DNA of 9,866 bases, from positions 1 to 9,866 of the forward strand of contig RZYX01000063.1 of assembly GCA_009930155.1 (NCBI GenBank), in the 5' to 3' direction. Source of the stretch: Clostridia bacterium (lineage in GTDB: Bacteria > Bacillota_A > Clostridia > Oscillospirales > Acutalibacteraceae). Below, piece after piece: positions 1 to 6,854 of this stretch. The notes under the pieces are model-generated. The model was given only the letters and a program-made list of their open reading frames with translations, was not told the origin of the DNA and searched no databases. Position 1 is the first letter of the stretch, and every line of letters starts with the position of its first letter. The translations under genes and the position numbers were made by a program.

Positions 1-30
1 GATTCCTCCGTGTGTAATGGTGTTGTGGTA

Positions 31-91
31 ACTTCATTTTACACGAAAAATCTTTTATGGGCTATTTTTATTTGTCGCACTTCATTTTACA
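31..91. repeat. Pair of 13-bp direct repeats
   Basis: ACTTCATTTTACA occurs identically at 31-43 and 79-91. This is seen directly. Its purpose is unknown: binding sites at a transposon end or operator copies are both possible. Confidence 0.75.
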
Positions 92-107
92 ATCTATCTA
101 TTGTAAA
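86..107. repeat. 8-bp inverted repeat with 6-bp spacer
   Basis: TTTACAAT at 86-93 and ATTGTAAA at 100-107 are perfect reverse complements around the spacer CTATCT. The left arm overlaps the second 13-bp direct repeat. It could be a weak hairpin, a protein-binding site or part of an element's terminus. The stem is AT-rich, so an intrinsic terminator is unlikely. Confidence 0.5.
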
Positions 108-181
108 CATATAAATGTAGATTTAAACGACTAATGCGTACAAATTTCACCAAAATATAGCGTAAAAATGCAGCTTTTATA

Positions 182-210
182 TTGACTTTTAACAGCATAT
201 TTGCTAAAAT
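182..210 (+). promoter_or_regulatory. Sigma-A type promoter for the first surface-locus operon
   Basis: TTGACT (182-187) and TAAAAT (205-210) are separated by exactly 17 bp. Transcription would start near 217, giving a leader of roughly 48 nt before the ATG at 265. No riboswitch fold is apparent in this short leader. Confidence 0.7.
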
Positions 211-264
211 GAAATTAAGCAAATATTGTTAATATTAATTGCTTTTGAAATGAGGCGGTATAAT

Positions 265-756
265 ATGGACAATAAAAAGAATGAAGAGTCACATTTTAAA
301 AAAGTACTTTTGGCTTTAGGCTTTTTCTTTCTAATTTTTGGTAGCATATTCTTTTTGAATTGTTGTCAAAATCAAAATGAAGATTATATGGATAATTCTG
401 CGAATCTCGGAAGGTTAGAGCAAAAACAAACAACTGATTTAAACCAGCAACTTTTTGCAGTATCAATAAACTCTAAAATTTATGTTGATTCCACGGGACA
501 AGCAGTAGCATATATAAAAAATGATAAGACAAATTCATATAATATGCAAGTAAATATAAAAGATGATATCACAGGAGAAAGTCTTTATCAATCAGAAACT
601 ATAAAACCAGGCAATGAATTAGACTCTATAACCATTAAAAACAACCTTCAAGTAGGTAAGTATGATGCTATCGCTGAGTTTTTTGCACTGGACAAGGATA
701 CAAAAGAGGTAAAAGGAAAGGTGATTGTAAAAGTTGTTCTTATAGTGGAAGTTTAA
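265..756 (+). CDS. Small membrane-anchored protein with an outer beta domain (paralogue of the 1542-2126 product)
   Basis: The function is unknown. The ATG at 265 is preferred to an in-frame TTG at 226 because GAGGCGG (252-258) sits 6 nt upstream; the protein is then 163 residues. It has a charged N-terminus, one hydrophobic helix at about 14-34, two cysteines (33-34) at the end of that helix, a polar linker, and an outer domain (about 63-163) predicted beta-rich from alternating hydrophobics. The outer domain aligns along its length with that of the gene at 1542: SINSKI (67-72) is shared exactly, then the pattern Y-x-[QN]-V near 93-97, a YQS...I-x-P-G/N block at 108-116, and GxYxAxAxFxAxD at 131-143. 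The helix is not followed by a proper lipobox, so it is probably a plain membrane anchor. It lies 30 bp upstream of the secreted-protein gene in the same operon, suggesting a role in anchoring or assembling that protein (inference). Confidence 0.8.
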   Translation: MDNKKNEESHFKKVLLALGFFFLIFGSIFFLNCCQNQNEDYMDNSANLGRLEQKQTTDLNQQLFAVSINSKIYVDSTGQAVAYIKNDKTNSYNMQVNIKDDITGESLYQSETIKPGNELDSITIKNNLQVGKYDAIAEFFALDKDTKEVKGKVIVKVVLIVEV

Positions 757-786
757 AATACTATAATGTAAAGGTGTTGATATTAA

Positions 787-1422
787 ATGAAAAAGAAACT
801 ATCAGTATTTATAGCAGTTATTATGACTATGTCTATTCTCACAATATCAGTATACGCAGAGGGTGAACTTCATGATTCGTTTACTCCTAGCGAAAGTCTT
901 GAAGCACAGGTTGATGGAACGGTCGAAAATTTTGATGAAACGGGCGAAAATTTAGATGAAACAGCAGAAGCCGACGCTGAAATTGGCACCGATTTTTACA
1001 TCGTTGATTATCAGGATACTATACTTACATATCAATTGACAGTTGAAGTTCCAATGTTTGTAGCACTTGCCGTTGTTGGAGACGGTGAAGTTGCAGTACC
1101 AAGCGCAACAGCATATGGACTTAGAAACTTTTCAGGTTATCCAGTAAATATCACAGCAGTTGATGTTGTTGACCAACCTGGTGGATGGACTCTTGTTGCT
1201 ACACCTACAAACGCAAAAGACATTGCCGTTAGCCTTGAAGGCCACAATTTGTTAGACCTTAATGTGGGCTCACAGACCTTGTCACAACTTCCTGCAGCAA
1301 CAGAACTAGATGGTTTATACAAGGCTTATGCAATTACTGCAACTGCAATGGCAAGCCAAGAAGCAGCCACTACGGGATATCAGTTTAGCGTTTCTTACAC
1401 ATTAGCACTTGACAAATCATGA
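787..1422 (+). CDS. Secreted acidic surface protein with a C-terminal beta domain
   Basis: The function is unknown. The 211-residue product has a Sec signal peptide (MKKK, hydrophobic 6-20, likely cleavage after SVYA at 24). A strongly acidic, low-complexity stretch (25-68) follows and contains a seven-residue tandem repeat, ENFDETG/ENLDETA (47-60). The C-terminal domain (about 80-211) is predicted beta-rich. Its block AYGLRNFSGYPVNIT (109-123) recurs in variant form twice in the product of the convergent gene at 2185-4125. There is no LPxTG motif, C-terminal membrane helix or lipobox, so attachment would have to be non-covalent or through a partner. The start has AAGGTG (771-776) 10 nt upstream. 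A pilin-like or matrix subunit is a reasonable guess, but no named family is recognised. The hairpin directly after the gene may favour this transcript over the gene behind it. Confidence 0.85.
   Translation: MKKKLSVFIAVIMTMSILTISVYAEGELHDSFTPSESLEAQVDGTVENFDETGENLDETAEADAEIGTDFYIVDYQDTILTYQLTVEVPMFVALAVVGDGEVAVPSATAYGLRNFSGYPVNITAVDVVDQPGGWTLVATPTNAKDIAVSLEGHNLLDLNVGSQTLSQLPAATELDGLYKAYAITATAMASQEAATTGYQFSVSYTLALDKS
924..965 (+). repeat. 21-bp tandem repeat, two copies, in the acidic linker
   Basis: The units at 924-944 and 945-965 share most positions and encode the peptides ENFDETG and ENLDETA in frame. A whole number of codons per unit would let the linker change length without a frameshift. 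Confidence 0.6.
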
Positions 1423-1447
1423 TTAATAATAGGTTTGTGTTAAATAT

Positions 1448-1487
1448 ATGGAAATCTGGCGCATTTATGCGTCGGATTTCCATTTTG
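1448..1487 (+). terminator. Hairpin between the secreted-protein gene and the second anchored-protein gene
   Basis: ATGGAAATC (1448-1456) pairs with GATTTCCAT (1475-1483). The stem continues inward through 1457-1463 with 1468-1474 using two G-T pairs, giving 16 bp closed by a TTTA loop. Only TTTT follows before a G, so it is probably a partial terminator or an mRNA-stabilising 3' end. No convincing promoter is seen between it and the next start at 1542, so the third gene may depend on read-through. Confidence 0.7.
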
Positions 1488-1541
1488 TTAATAACAAATA
1501 CACAATAACAGCTATAAAAATGGTTTTTGGAGCTGATTGCT

Positions 1542-2126
1542 ATGGAAAAAAATAATTCAAATGAAAATATAAGATATATAAAAGAGCAGAGAATTAAACA
1601 TAACAAAAGACTCAAAAGGTATAAAAACATTATGGCACTTATACTTTGTGCTATTGCAACGATTATTATTGCAATTATTTTAAAACATGGGTATGATTAT
1701 TACTATGGCAATGCAGATACGGATAAAGATAATGATCCAAACGCTGTAATAGGTCAGCTTGAAGGCAAGACACCAGCTGAAGTTCAAAAAGAGCTGGATA
1801 GAGTTGTTAAAGAAACAAGTATGGTAATTTCAATTAACAGTAAGATTCAGATGGAAAACGGGTCTTCGTTAGCACCTTTAAGAATTGAGAATACACCTAA
1901 CAATCATTATATTATACAAGTTTCAATAATACTTAATAATAGCAATAAAATGGTGTATAATAGTGGACTGATAGAACCGAATTATCATATAGATCAGGCA
2001 AAACTTAATAAGTCTTTGCCAAAGGGTAATTATGAAGCAGTTGCCATATTCTCTGCATACGATTTAAAAACGAAAAAATATGTCGGTCAGCAAAAAGCTA
2101 ATATAACAATAGAAGTTAATAGTTGA
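1542..2126 (+). CDS. Second membrane-anchored protein with an outer beta domain
   Basis: The function is unknown. The ATG at 1542 is chosen over an in-frame TTG at 1527 because GGAG (1529-1532) lies 9 nt upstream; the product is 194 residues. A long, basic cytoplasmic N-terminus (about 1-29, rich in K and R) precedes one transmembrane helix (about 30-47). Then come an acidic linker (DTDKDND near 59-65), a possible helix at 75-92 and an outer domain at about 94-194. That domain is paralogous to the product at 265-756: SINSKI at 97-102, YNSGLIEP at 139-146, KGNYEAVAIFSAYD at 161-174. I have the impression that this architecture is common among hypothetical proteins of Clostridia, often near adhesin-like genes; this is recollection, not a search. 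The basic tail and single helix fit a type II membrane protein. The gene ends at a shared bidirectional terminator. Confidence 0.85.
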   Translation: MEKNNSNENIRYIKEQRIKHNKRLKRYKNIMALILCAIATIIIAIILKHGYDYYYGNADTDKDNDPNAVIGQLEGKTPAEVQKELDRVVKETSMVISINSKIQMENGSSLAPLRIENTPNNHYIIQVSIILNNSNKMVYNSGLIEPNYHIDQAKLNKSLPKGNYEAVAIFSAYDLKTKKYVGQQKANITIEVNS

Positions 2127-2133
2127 CAGTAAA

Positions 2134-2174
2134 AAAAGCCGCTACAATCCTTTGGGTTGTAGCGGCTTTTGCTT
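2134..2174. terminator. Bidirectional intrinsic terminator between convergent genes
   Basis: AAAAGCCGCTACAA (2134-2147) and TTGTAGCGGCTTTT (2157-2170) form a perfect 14-bp stem, with short extra pairing (CC/GG) in the TCCTTTGGG centre. A/T tracts lie on both sides, so it can end the plus-strand gene stopping at 2126 and the minus-strand gene stopping at 2185. Confidence 0.92.
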
Positions 2175-2184
2175 TAATATTAAT

Positions 2185-4125
2185 CTATAGGTCGTTTAAT
2201 GAATATGAGAATTTAAAGTAAATTTTGTAATGATATACGCCTGGATTTGAAACTACAGGTAGGCTGCCATCGGTAGTAATATTAAAATTAAGCGTTCCGC
2301 CACTTGCAAAGATTGTTCCAAAATCCTTGAAGTCCGTTGCCGGGGAGTCTGCACTAATTGATGTGAATTGTATATTGTTTTGAGTGGAGTTTACCCATAA
2401 CTTAAAGGAACTCAGTTCAGTTATTGTTGGAAAGTACGGGTTGCTATATTCGTCAAGACCTGTTGTTTCATTTTCAATTAAAATGGCACTAATTTGGGAG
2501 ACCAGTGGAAAAGTGGACAGATTGCTTAAATAATAACCATCGTTTGGAACATGAATGCTACCGTCTTTTGAGATATATAGATATATAGAAATTGGAACAG
2601 AAACGGTTATCTGCGGGACTACTGAATTTAGTGCAATTGAGATTGTATCTGATTTTGAAGTCGAACCATAAGCAATCGTTGCAAGGAAAGTAATCTCCCC
2701 ACTTAATTCTTGCGATATAGAGTTGGCATTTTTTAGAGATATAGGAAATGTTGATATACTTCCCGCAGAAACACTTGTTAAAGATTGCGCAGAGTTTAGA
2801 TTGGTGTTGTTGAGTGTGGCTTCAATTTTACTCATTGCAGTTGTTGAGCCAAAGGTTTCAACATTGTTAGTTGTAAAAAATCCATTGTTAACTAATGTTA
2901 TGGCACTTCCACCGAGAGTTGCATTTGCTGCTTGGGTTGTAATGTTAATAGCCTGTCCGCTTGCATTATAAACTTTAAAAGCTGCACTGTCTGTTGCTAT
3001 CGCACCAGAGGTCTGGGATTGTTGCATCGTAAGAGAATCGTTGACTTCATACAGACTAAGTGGAAATGATTGGGATGTGACAGCACCATTATCAATTGAT
3101 ATTGAGTATTGACCAAAGGCAGAACTTGCATCAGTTATTTTAGAAAGGTCTATGTCTTGGTACACTAAATATTTATGAGTATTGGTAGTAGGGTACTTGG
3201 TATAATTAAGATCGTTGTAGGCTGCTGTATCTGCAGTGTTCCATTGACTTGTTTGAGATATTAAGTTGGAATTGCCGTCGCTGGACATTTTATCCTTAAC
3301 TACTTGGTTACGCGACGTATCTGCCAAGCTTACGTATGAATTGGCAATACGGCTCCAATAGCCATAAGCGTAACCCCACAATTCACAGAGAGAGTTGTAT
3401 GTAGCATCGTAAGTTCTTGAAAGTGTTACAAATTGCGATATGTTACCAGCACTCTCAGTACCTGCAACAGGGTAACCGTTATACAATAGATTATCCTGTG
3501 GACTTTTGTAATAATTTAAGCTCCTTGTGTATTGATAAATTGATTTGGCTTTTTCGCTTATCGTAAAACCACCAGAAAATTGTGCAGCAACACGACAACG
3601 AGAGTAGAAAGTGCTATTTAATGAATCAGTAAATGGAAGTTGTACACCACTACCACCAGCTCCACCGATTGAGCCTGTATTATCCTGGTACATATACCAA
3701 CTGCCCCACTGAACACCGCCGCATTGTGTAACTCTATAGCTAAATGCATTTTCCTTATATTTATAACCTGAAAGCTGGAGTCTTATAATAGTGTTTTCTC
3801 CAGCACGGCCAACATATCCGTTTTGAAGAATATCGGTAGTCTTATTGACAAAGTAGCCACCATTAGTTTTAACAAATATTTGGGTTTGTGCACCATAATA
3901 TGAATAATCGCTACCAGAAAGAGGTATGGGAGTTAGGGCTTTTGAAGGTAGTACAATTGCATTTGATTTTTCGGGTGTTGAAAAGCTTATATTATCGAGT
4001 TTTTCATAGGCATGTGCTACTAAAAGCATGTTAGTATAAGTAAGGGAGATAACAATACAAAGGAAAACACAAAGCGAGCGGAAAAGTGCGCTAAATAAAA
4101 AGCGTATAACATTTGTGCTTTTCAT
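2185..4125 (-). CDS. Large secreted beta-rich surface protein with two copies of a shared domain motif
   Basis: The function is unknown. The ATG at 4125 is chosen over one at 4158 because AAGGAGGGA (4131-4139) precedes it by 5 nt; the product is 646 residues. A long signal sequence (hydrophobic about 9-36, likely cleavage after AHA at 39) leads into a region of about 40-330 rich in tyrosine, glycine, serine and asparagine, with a glycine cluster at 154-160 and three cysteines (135, 177, 247). Two beta-rich domains follow. The first contains AAFKVYNASGQAINITT (381-397). The second, at about 505-646, contains YYLSNLSTFPLVSQISAI (531-548). Both resemble the motif at 109-123 of the product at 787-1422. 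There is no LPxTG and no C-terminal helix. The gene has its own promoter with a palindrome in the spacer. It could be an adhesin or pilus-tip-like subunit working with the convergent genes (inference). Confidence 0.85.
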   Translation of the reverse strand: MKSTNVIRFLFSALFRSLCVFLCIVISLTYTNMLLVAHAYEKLDNISFSTPEKSNAIVLPSKALTPIPLSGSDYSYYGAQTQIFVKTNGGYFVNKTTDILQNGYVGRAGENTIIRLQLSGYKYKENAFSYRVTQCGGVQWGSWYMYQDNTGSIGGAGGSGVQLPFTDSLNSTFYSRCRVAAQFSGGFTISEKAKSIYQYTRSLNYYKSPQDNLLYNGYPVAGTESAGNISQFVTLSRTYDATYNSLCELWGYAYGYWSRIANSYVSLADTSRNQVVKDKMSSDGNSNLISQTSQWNTADTAAYNDLNYTKYPTTNTHKYLVYQDIDLSKITDASSAFGQYSISIDNGAVTSQSFPLSLYEVNDSLTMQQSQTSGAIATDSAAFKVYNASGQAINITTQAANATLGGSAITLVNNGFFTTNNVETFGSTTAMSKIEATLNNTNLNSAQSLTSVSAGSISTFPISLKNANSISQELSGEITFLATIAYGSTSKSDTISIALNSVVPQITVSVPISIYLYISKDGSIHVPNDGYYLSNLSTFPLVSQISAILIENETTGLDEYSNPYFPTITELSSFKLWVNSTQNNIQFTSISADSPATDFKDFGTIFASGGTLNFNITTDGSLPVVSNPGVYHYKIYFKFSYSLNDL

Positions 4126-4162
4126 AGTTTTCCCTCCTTTATAAAGACAATCCTTCATTTTT

Positions 4163-4191
4163 ATTATATAACATTATGTTATAACGGTCAA
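4163..4191 (-). promoter_or_regulatory. Promoter of the large surface-protein gene
   Basis: On the minus strand, TTGACC (4186-4191) and TATAAT (4163-4168) are 17 bp apart, so this is a near-consensus sigma-A promoter. The start site would fall near 4156, giving a short leader to the ATG at 4125. Confidence 0.8.
4167..4183. promoter_or_regulatory. 17-bp palindrome inside the promoter: candidate operator
   Basis: TATAACATTATGTTATA is a perfect palindrome around one central base. It fills the spacer and touches the -10 box, an arrangement typical of repressor sites. A further GTTATAA half-site lies at 4209-4215, 31 bp from the matching one at 4178-4184. Which regulator would bind is unknown; AT-rich composition makes chance palindromes easier. 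Confidence 0.5.
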
Positions 4192-4267
4192 TGTTTTTTG
4201 TTTAAATTGTTATAATATAGAAAAAATAAGTAGTAAAGTTAAACAATAAATAATATTTTGATTTAAC

Positions 4268-4302
4268 AAAAAAACGTCCTGAAAATATAACAGGGCGTTT
4301 TT
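4268..4302 (-). terminator. Intrinsic terminator of the importer/EamA operon
   Basis: AAAAACG.CCTG (4270-4281) pairs with CAGG.CGTTTTT (4291-4302), including one G-T pair, around a 9-nt AT loop. Read on the minus strand the hairpin ends in a run of Ts, as expected for termination after the EamA gene stopping at 4320. Confidence 0.85.
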
Positions 4303-4319
4303 AAATATTTTAAATCTTT

Positions 4320-5225
4320 TTATTTGATTTTCACTTGGGATTCTTTCTTTTTAGGAAACAAGAATTCAAGCTTTGTTTCTGATATAATTACAGAAATAAA
4401 AATCATACAGAAACCGAATACAAGCTTTTTTGACATAAGCTCGCCAGCAAGTAAAATAGAAAATAAAACGCCAAATACAGATTCAAGCGAAAGTATTATA
4501 GCTGCTGCAGATGGAGTTGTATATTTTTGACCAACGCTTTGAAGAAGTATCCCAATAGCTGTGCAGCCTATTGAAAGATACAAAATGCCACCAATCATAT
4601 CTGGTTTGATTTGGGTGACTCTAGCTTCGAATATGAGTGTGCATATAAGAGAGAAAATTGAGCAATATGCAAACTGAACAATAGTTAGCAGAACTGGGTC
4701 GTGGCCTTTTGAAAATCTTTTGATAGCTACAATGTGCGCTGCAAAGAAAAAGCCACCAAGTATTGTTAGAAGATCGCCCTTGCATATGCTTAAATCAGAT
4801 TTAAGAGAGACAAGCCCAATGCCAAGAACAGATAAAAATGCAGCAAGAATATTAAAAAAGTCCGGCTTTGATTTGTCTGTAATCCAAAACAAAAAAGGAA
4901 CAATAACGCAGTAAATAGCCGTTAAGAATGCATTTTTGCCAGGAGTTGTGTCTGTTATTCCAAAGGTTTGGGTGGCATAAGCGAAAAAAATGCATAAGCC
5001 GATAATTCCACCTTGCCACAAATATTTTTTGTCGATTTGTTTTAATCGTTTTGCAAAAATAATAGCAAGCACAAGAAACGCAATGGAAAATCTGACAGCT
5101 AGCAAAAAAAATACAGGCAGAACCTCGACAGTGTTTTTAACAATGACGAAGGAACTGCCCCATATTAATGTTGCGAAAAACAGAGCAAGTCTTGCAAGCA
5201 GGGACTTGTTTTTATTTTTAGACAA
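4320..5225 (-). CDS. EamA/DMT-superfamily membrane transporter
   Basis: This is a drug/metabolite-type transporter of the inner membrane, of unknown substrate. Characterised EamA relatives often export amino acids or metabolites. The start is taken as the TTG at 5225: GGGG lies 8 nt upstream (in AAAGGGGAT), whereas an in-frame TTG at 5264 has no ribosome site and would overlap the preceding gene. The 301-residue product has about ten hydrophobic helices in two halves. The first half shows the family's ATLIWGSSFVIVK near residues 18-30 and the second shows SAAAIILSLESVFGVLFS before AGE, both typical EamA sequences. A lysine-rich tail ends the protein. It starts 22 bp after the ABC ATPase gene, so it is most likely the last gene of that operon; pairing with an importer hints at amino acid overflow or exchange (inference). 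Confidence 0.9.
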   Translation of the reverse strand: MSKNKNKSLLARLALFFATLIWGSSFVIVKNTVEVLPVFFLLAVRFSIAFLVLAIIFAKRLKQIDKKYLWQGGIIGLCIFFAYATQTFGITDTTPGKNAFLTAIYCVIVPFLFWITDKSKPDFFNILAAFLSVLGIGLVSLKSDLSICKGDLLTILGGFFFAAHIVAIKRFSKGHDPVLLTIVQFAYCSIFSLICTLIFEARVTQIKPDMIGGILYLSIGCTAIGILLQSVGQKYTTPSAAAIILSLESVFGVLFSILLAGELMSKKLVFGFCMIFISVIISETKLEFLFPKKKESQVKIK

Positions 5226-5247
5226 AATAAAATCCCCTTTAAAAATT

Positions 5248-6075
5248 TTAAAGAACCTTTGCAAGAAAGCTTTTTAGTCTGTCACTTTGTGGATTTAAAA
5301 ACACATCTTCAGGAGTTCCCTGTTCAATGATATTACCCTCATCCATAAATAAAACACGGCTTGCAACTTCTTTTGCAAAGCCCATTTCATGAGTAACAAC
5401 AACCATGGTCATGCCATCTTTTGCAAGCTCTTTCATAACATCTAAAACTTCGCCAACCATCTCAGGGTCAAGTGCGCTTGTAGGCTCATCAAAGAGCATA
5501 ACATCAGGGTTCATTGCAAGAGCTCTGATGATTGCAACCCTTTGCTTTTGTCCGCCAGAAAGTTGAGAAGGATAAATATTAGCTTTGTCTTCAAGCCCAA
5601 TTCGCTTAAGAAGTTCAAGAGCTTTTGACCTAGCGTCTTCTTTTATTTTTGACTTAGTTTTAGTATCGATAATAATTTTTTCTTTGCTATTTAGCCCTAA
5701 AGCTTTTTTGAATTTAATTGCCATATTGTGACGCTTGGCTTTTTTCATCCTAGTGGTTTCAACATGAACAGGCGAAATCATAATGTTTTCGATTACTGTT
5801 TTGTTGTTAAAAAGATTAAAGTGCTGGAACACCATTCCCATTTTTTGACGATGAACATTAATATCAACATTAATGTCGGCAATATCAACATCATTAAAAA
5901 TGATACTACCGCAGGTTGGGTCCTCCATACAGTTAAGGCATCTGAGAAATGTGCTTTTTCCTGAGCCAGAAGGACCGACGACAACAACTACTTCGCCCTT
6001 ATTTATTGTGATATTTATATCTTTAAGGACGGTAAGGTCACCGTAACATTTTTTAAGATTAACGACCTCTATCAC
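5248..6075 (-). CDS. Polar amino acid ABC transporter, ATP-binding subunit (GlnQ/TcyC type)
   Basis: This cytoplasmic ATPase powers import by the neighbouring permease. Seen in the 275 residues: A-loop Tyr11, Walker [10 protein letters not shown] (34-42), Q-loop Gln84 in VFQHFNLF, signature LSGGQKQR (172-179), Walker [13 protein letters not shown] (192-203) and switch histidine 229 in [10 protein letters not shown]. All catalytic elements are intact. The start is a GTG at 6075 with AAAGGAG (6088-6094) upstream; it overlaps the permease gene's end by 17 bp, indicating translational coupling. Family members are usually about 240-250 residues. The excess here is a lysine-rich insertion of about 35 residues (about 114-148) in the helical subdomain between the Q-loop and the signature. 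Amino acid importer is confident; the substrate cannot be read from the ATPase. Confidence 0.95.
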   Translation of the reverse strand: MIEVVNLKKCYGDLTVLKDINITINKGEVVVVVGPSGSGKSTFLRCLNCMEDPTCGSIIFNDVDIADINVDINVHRQKMGMVFQHFNLFNNKTVIENIMISPVHVETTRMKKAKRHNMAIKFKKALGLNSKEKIIIDTKTKSKIKEDARSKALELLKRIGLEDKANIYPSQLSGGQKQRVAIIRALAMNPDVMLFDEPTSALDPEMVGEVLDVMKELAKDGMTMVVVTHEMGFAKEVASRVLFMDEGNIIEQGTPEDVFLNPQSDRLKSFLAKVL

Positions 6076-6769
6076 TTTTTCTCAGACTCCTTTCCATTAT
6101 TTTAATCAGCATTGTAATCGCAAATACAATTACAATATAAATCAATGCCATTACTAAATATGGCACCATAAATTCGTAGCTATTGCTTCCAATATAGTTG
6201 AACGCAACATATAAATCAGTAGCACCGATAAAGCTTACAACAGAAGTTTCTTTAATAAGTGCAATGAACTCATTGCCCAGAGTTGGTAGAATATTTTTAA
6301 CTGCTTGAGGTATAACAATTTTTCTCATTGTAACACCATAGCTTAAACCAACTGCTCGTCCGCCTTCCATTTGTCCAATGTCAACGGACATAATACCACT
6401 TCGCATTATTTCCGAAATATAGGCACCACTATTCATTCCAAATACCCATATAGCGACTGTGACAGAAGCCATTTTTATACCAATCATAGGTAGAAGAACA
6501 TAGTAGAACACGAGTAGCTGAACAACTATTGGCGTTCCTCTAAATAGGCCAACATAAAGGCTGCAAATTCCGTTTAATACCTTTGGTAATGTTTTATACT
6601 TTGGAAGCACTCTGATTGTTGCAATTAAAGTACCAATAAGAATACCGATAAGCAAACCGATTATAGCAATTACAATTGTGTTTTGAAGCCCTTCTACAAC
6701 GGTTTTGTAACCGCCATTATCAAAGAAGGACTCTTTAAAAATTTGTGTCTTTCTATCAAAGTTTCCCAT
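6059..6769 (-). CDS. Polar amino acid ABC transporter, permease subunit
   Basis: This is an integral membrane subunit of the HisM/GlnP type, which would form a dimeric channel with the ATPase docked on its cytoplasmic loop. The ATG at 6769 is chosen because AAGGA (6778-6782) lies 8 nt upstream; an in-frame TTG at 6796 has none. The 236-residue product shows the family's hydrophobic first helix (about 30-52), [19 protein letters not shown] (76-94) and the ATPase-docking loop EGGRAVGLS...IVIPQA (135-156), in which the usual EAA reads [20 protein letters not shown] (166-182) is also typical. It is probably a homodimer, since only one permease gene is present. It lies downstream of the binding-protein gene, separated by an 8-bp-stem hairpin. 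Confidence 0.95.
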   Translation of the reverse strand: MGNFDRKTQIFKESFFDNGGYKTVVEGLQNTIVIAIIGLLIGILIGTLIATIRVLPKYKTLPKVLNGICSLYVGLFRGTPIVVQLLVFYYVLLPMIGIKMASVTVAIWVFGMNSGAYISEIMRSGIMSVDIGQMEGGRAVGLSYGVTMRKIVIPQAVKNILPTLGNEFIALIKETSVVSFIGATDLYVAFNYIGSNSYEFMVPYLVMALIYIVIVFAITMLIKIMERSLRKSDRGR

Positions 6770-6797
6770 AAATAAAATCCTTACATATATAAACAAT

Positions 6798-6819
6798 GCC
6801 TCACCATTGCTGGTGAGGT
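6798..6819 (-). terminator. Intercistronic hairpin between binding-protein and permease genes
   Basis: CCTCACCA (6799-6806) and TGGTGAGG (6811-6818) form a perfect 8-bp stem with a 4-nt loop. No proper T-run follows on the minus strand, so it is more likely a partial attenuator or 3'-end stabiliser than a full stop. Such elements commonly keep binding-protein levels above those of the membrane subunits. Confidence 0.65.
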
Positions 6820-6854
6820 TACTGTTTTAATTTATAAAATCGCGTACATTAAAA

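Larger units (their letters stand above)
1..107 (-). other. Possible end of a mobile element, cut by the left edge
   Basis: Two identical 13-bp copies of ACTTCATTTTACA lie at 31-43 and 79-91, 48 bp apart in the same orientation. On the minus strand they read TGTAAAATGAAGT and are followed by a ribosome-site-like CGGAGGA (4-10) pointing off the left edge, as if a gene starts just outside the window. Repeated short motifs between an element's tip and its first gene are known from IS21-type insertion sequences (established knowledge). Assigning this one is inference, since no transposase sequence is visible. An 8-bp inverted repeat, TTTACAAT / ATTGTAAA (86-93 and 100-107), overlaps the outer copy. 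It could instead be the regulatory region of an ordinary minus-strand gene. Confidence 0.35.

Noticed and set aside
222..236. AATATT-GTT-AATATT inverted repeat just after the first promoter
   Set aside because: Six AT-only bases per arm are easily met by chance in this composition, and nothing else supports an operator.
325..370. Lipoprotein lipobox at Cys33-Cys34 of the first anchored protein
   Set aside because: The residue before the cysteine is asparagine, which does not fit a lipobox, and the hydrophobic stretch is long enough to span the membrane.
2723..2971. An 82-codon open frame on the plus strand opposite the large surface-protein gene
   Set aside because: It has no plausible ribosome site, its composition mirrors the minus-strand codons, and it lies wholly within a much better-supported gene.
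787..4125. Sortase-anchored or WxL-type surface proteins
   Set aside because: Neither secreted protein has LPxTG, a C-terminal hydrophobic helix or visible paired WxL motifs.
5728..5964. A 78-codon plus-strand frame opposite the ABC ATPase
   Set aside because: It is a shadow of a conserved gene with every ATPase motif intact, and it has no start signals of its own.
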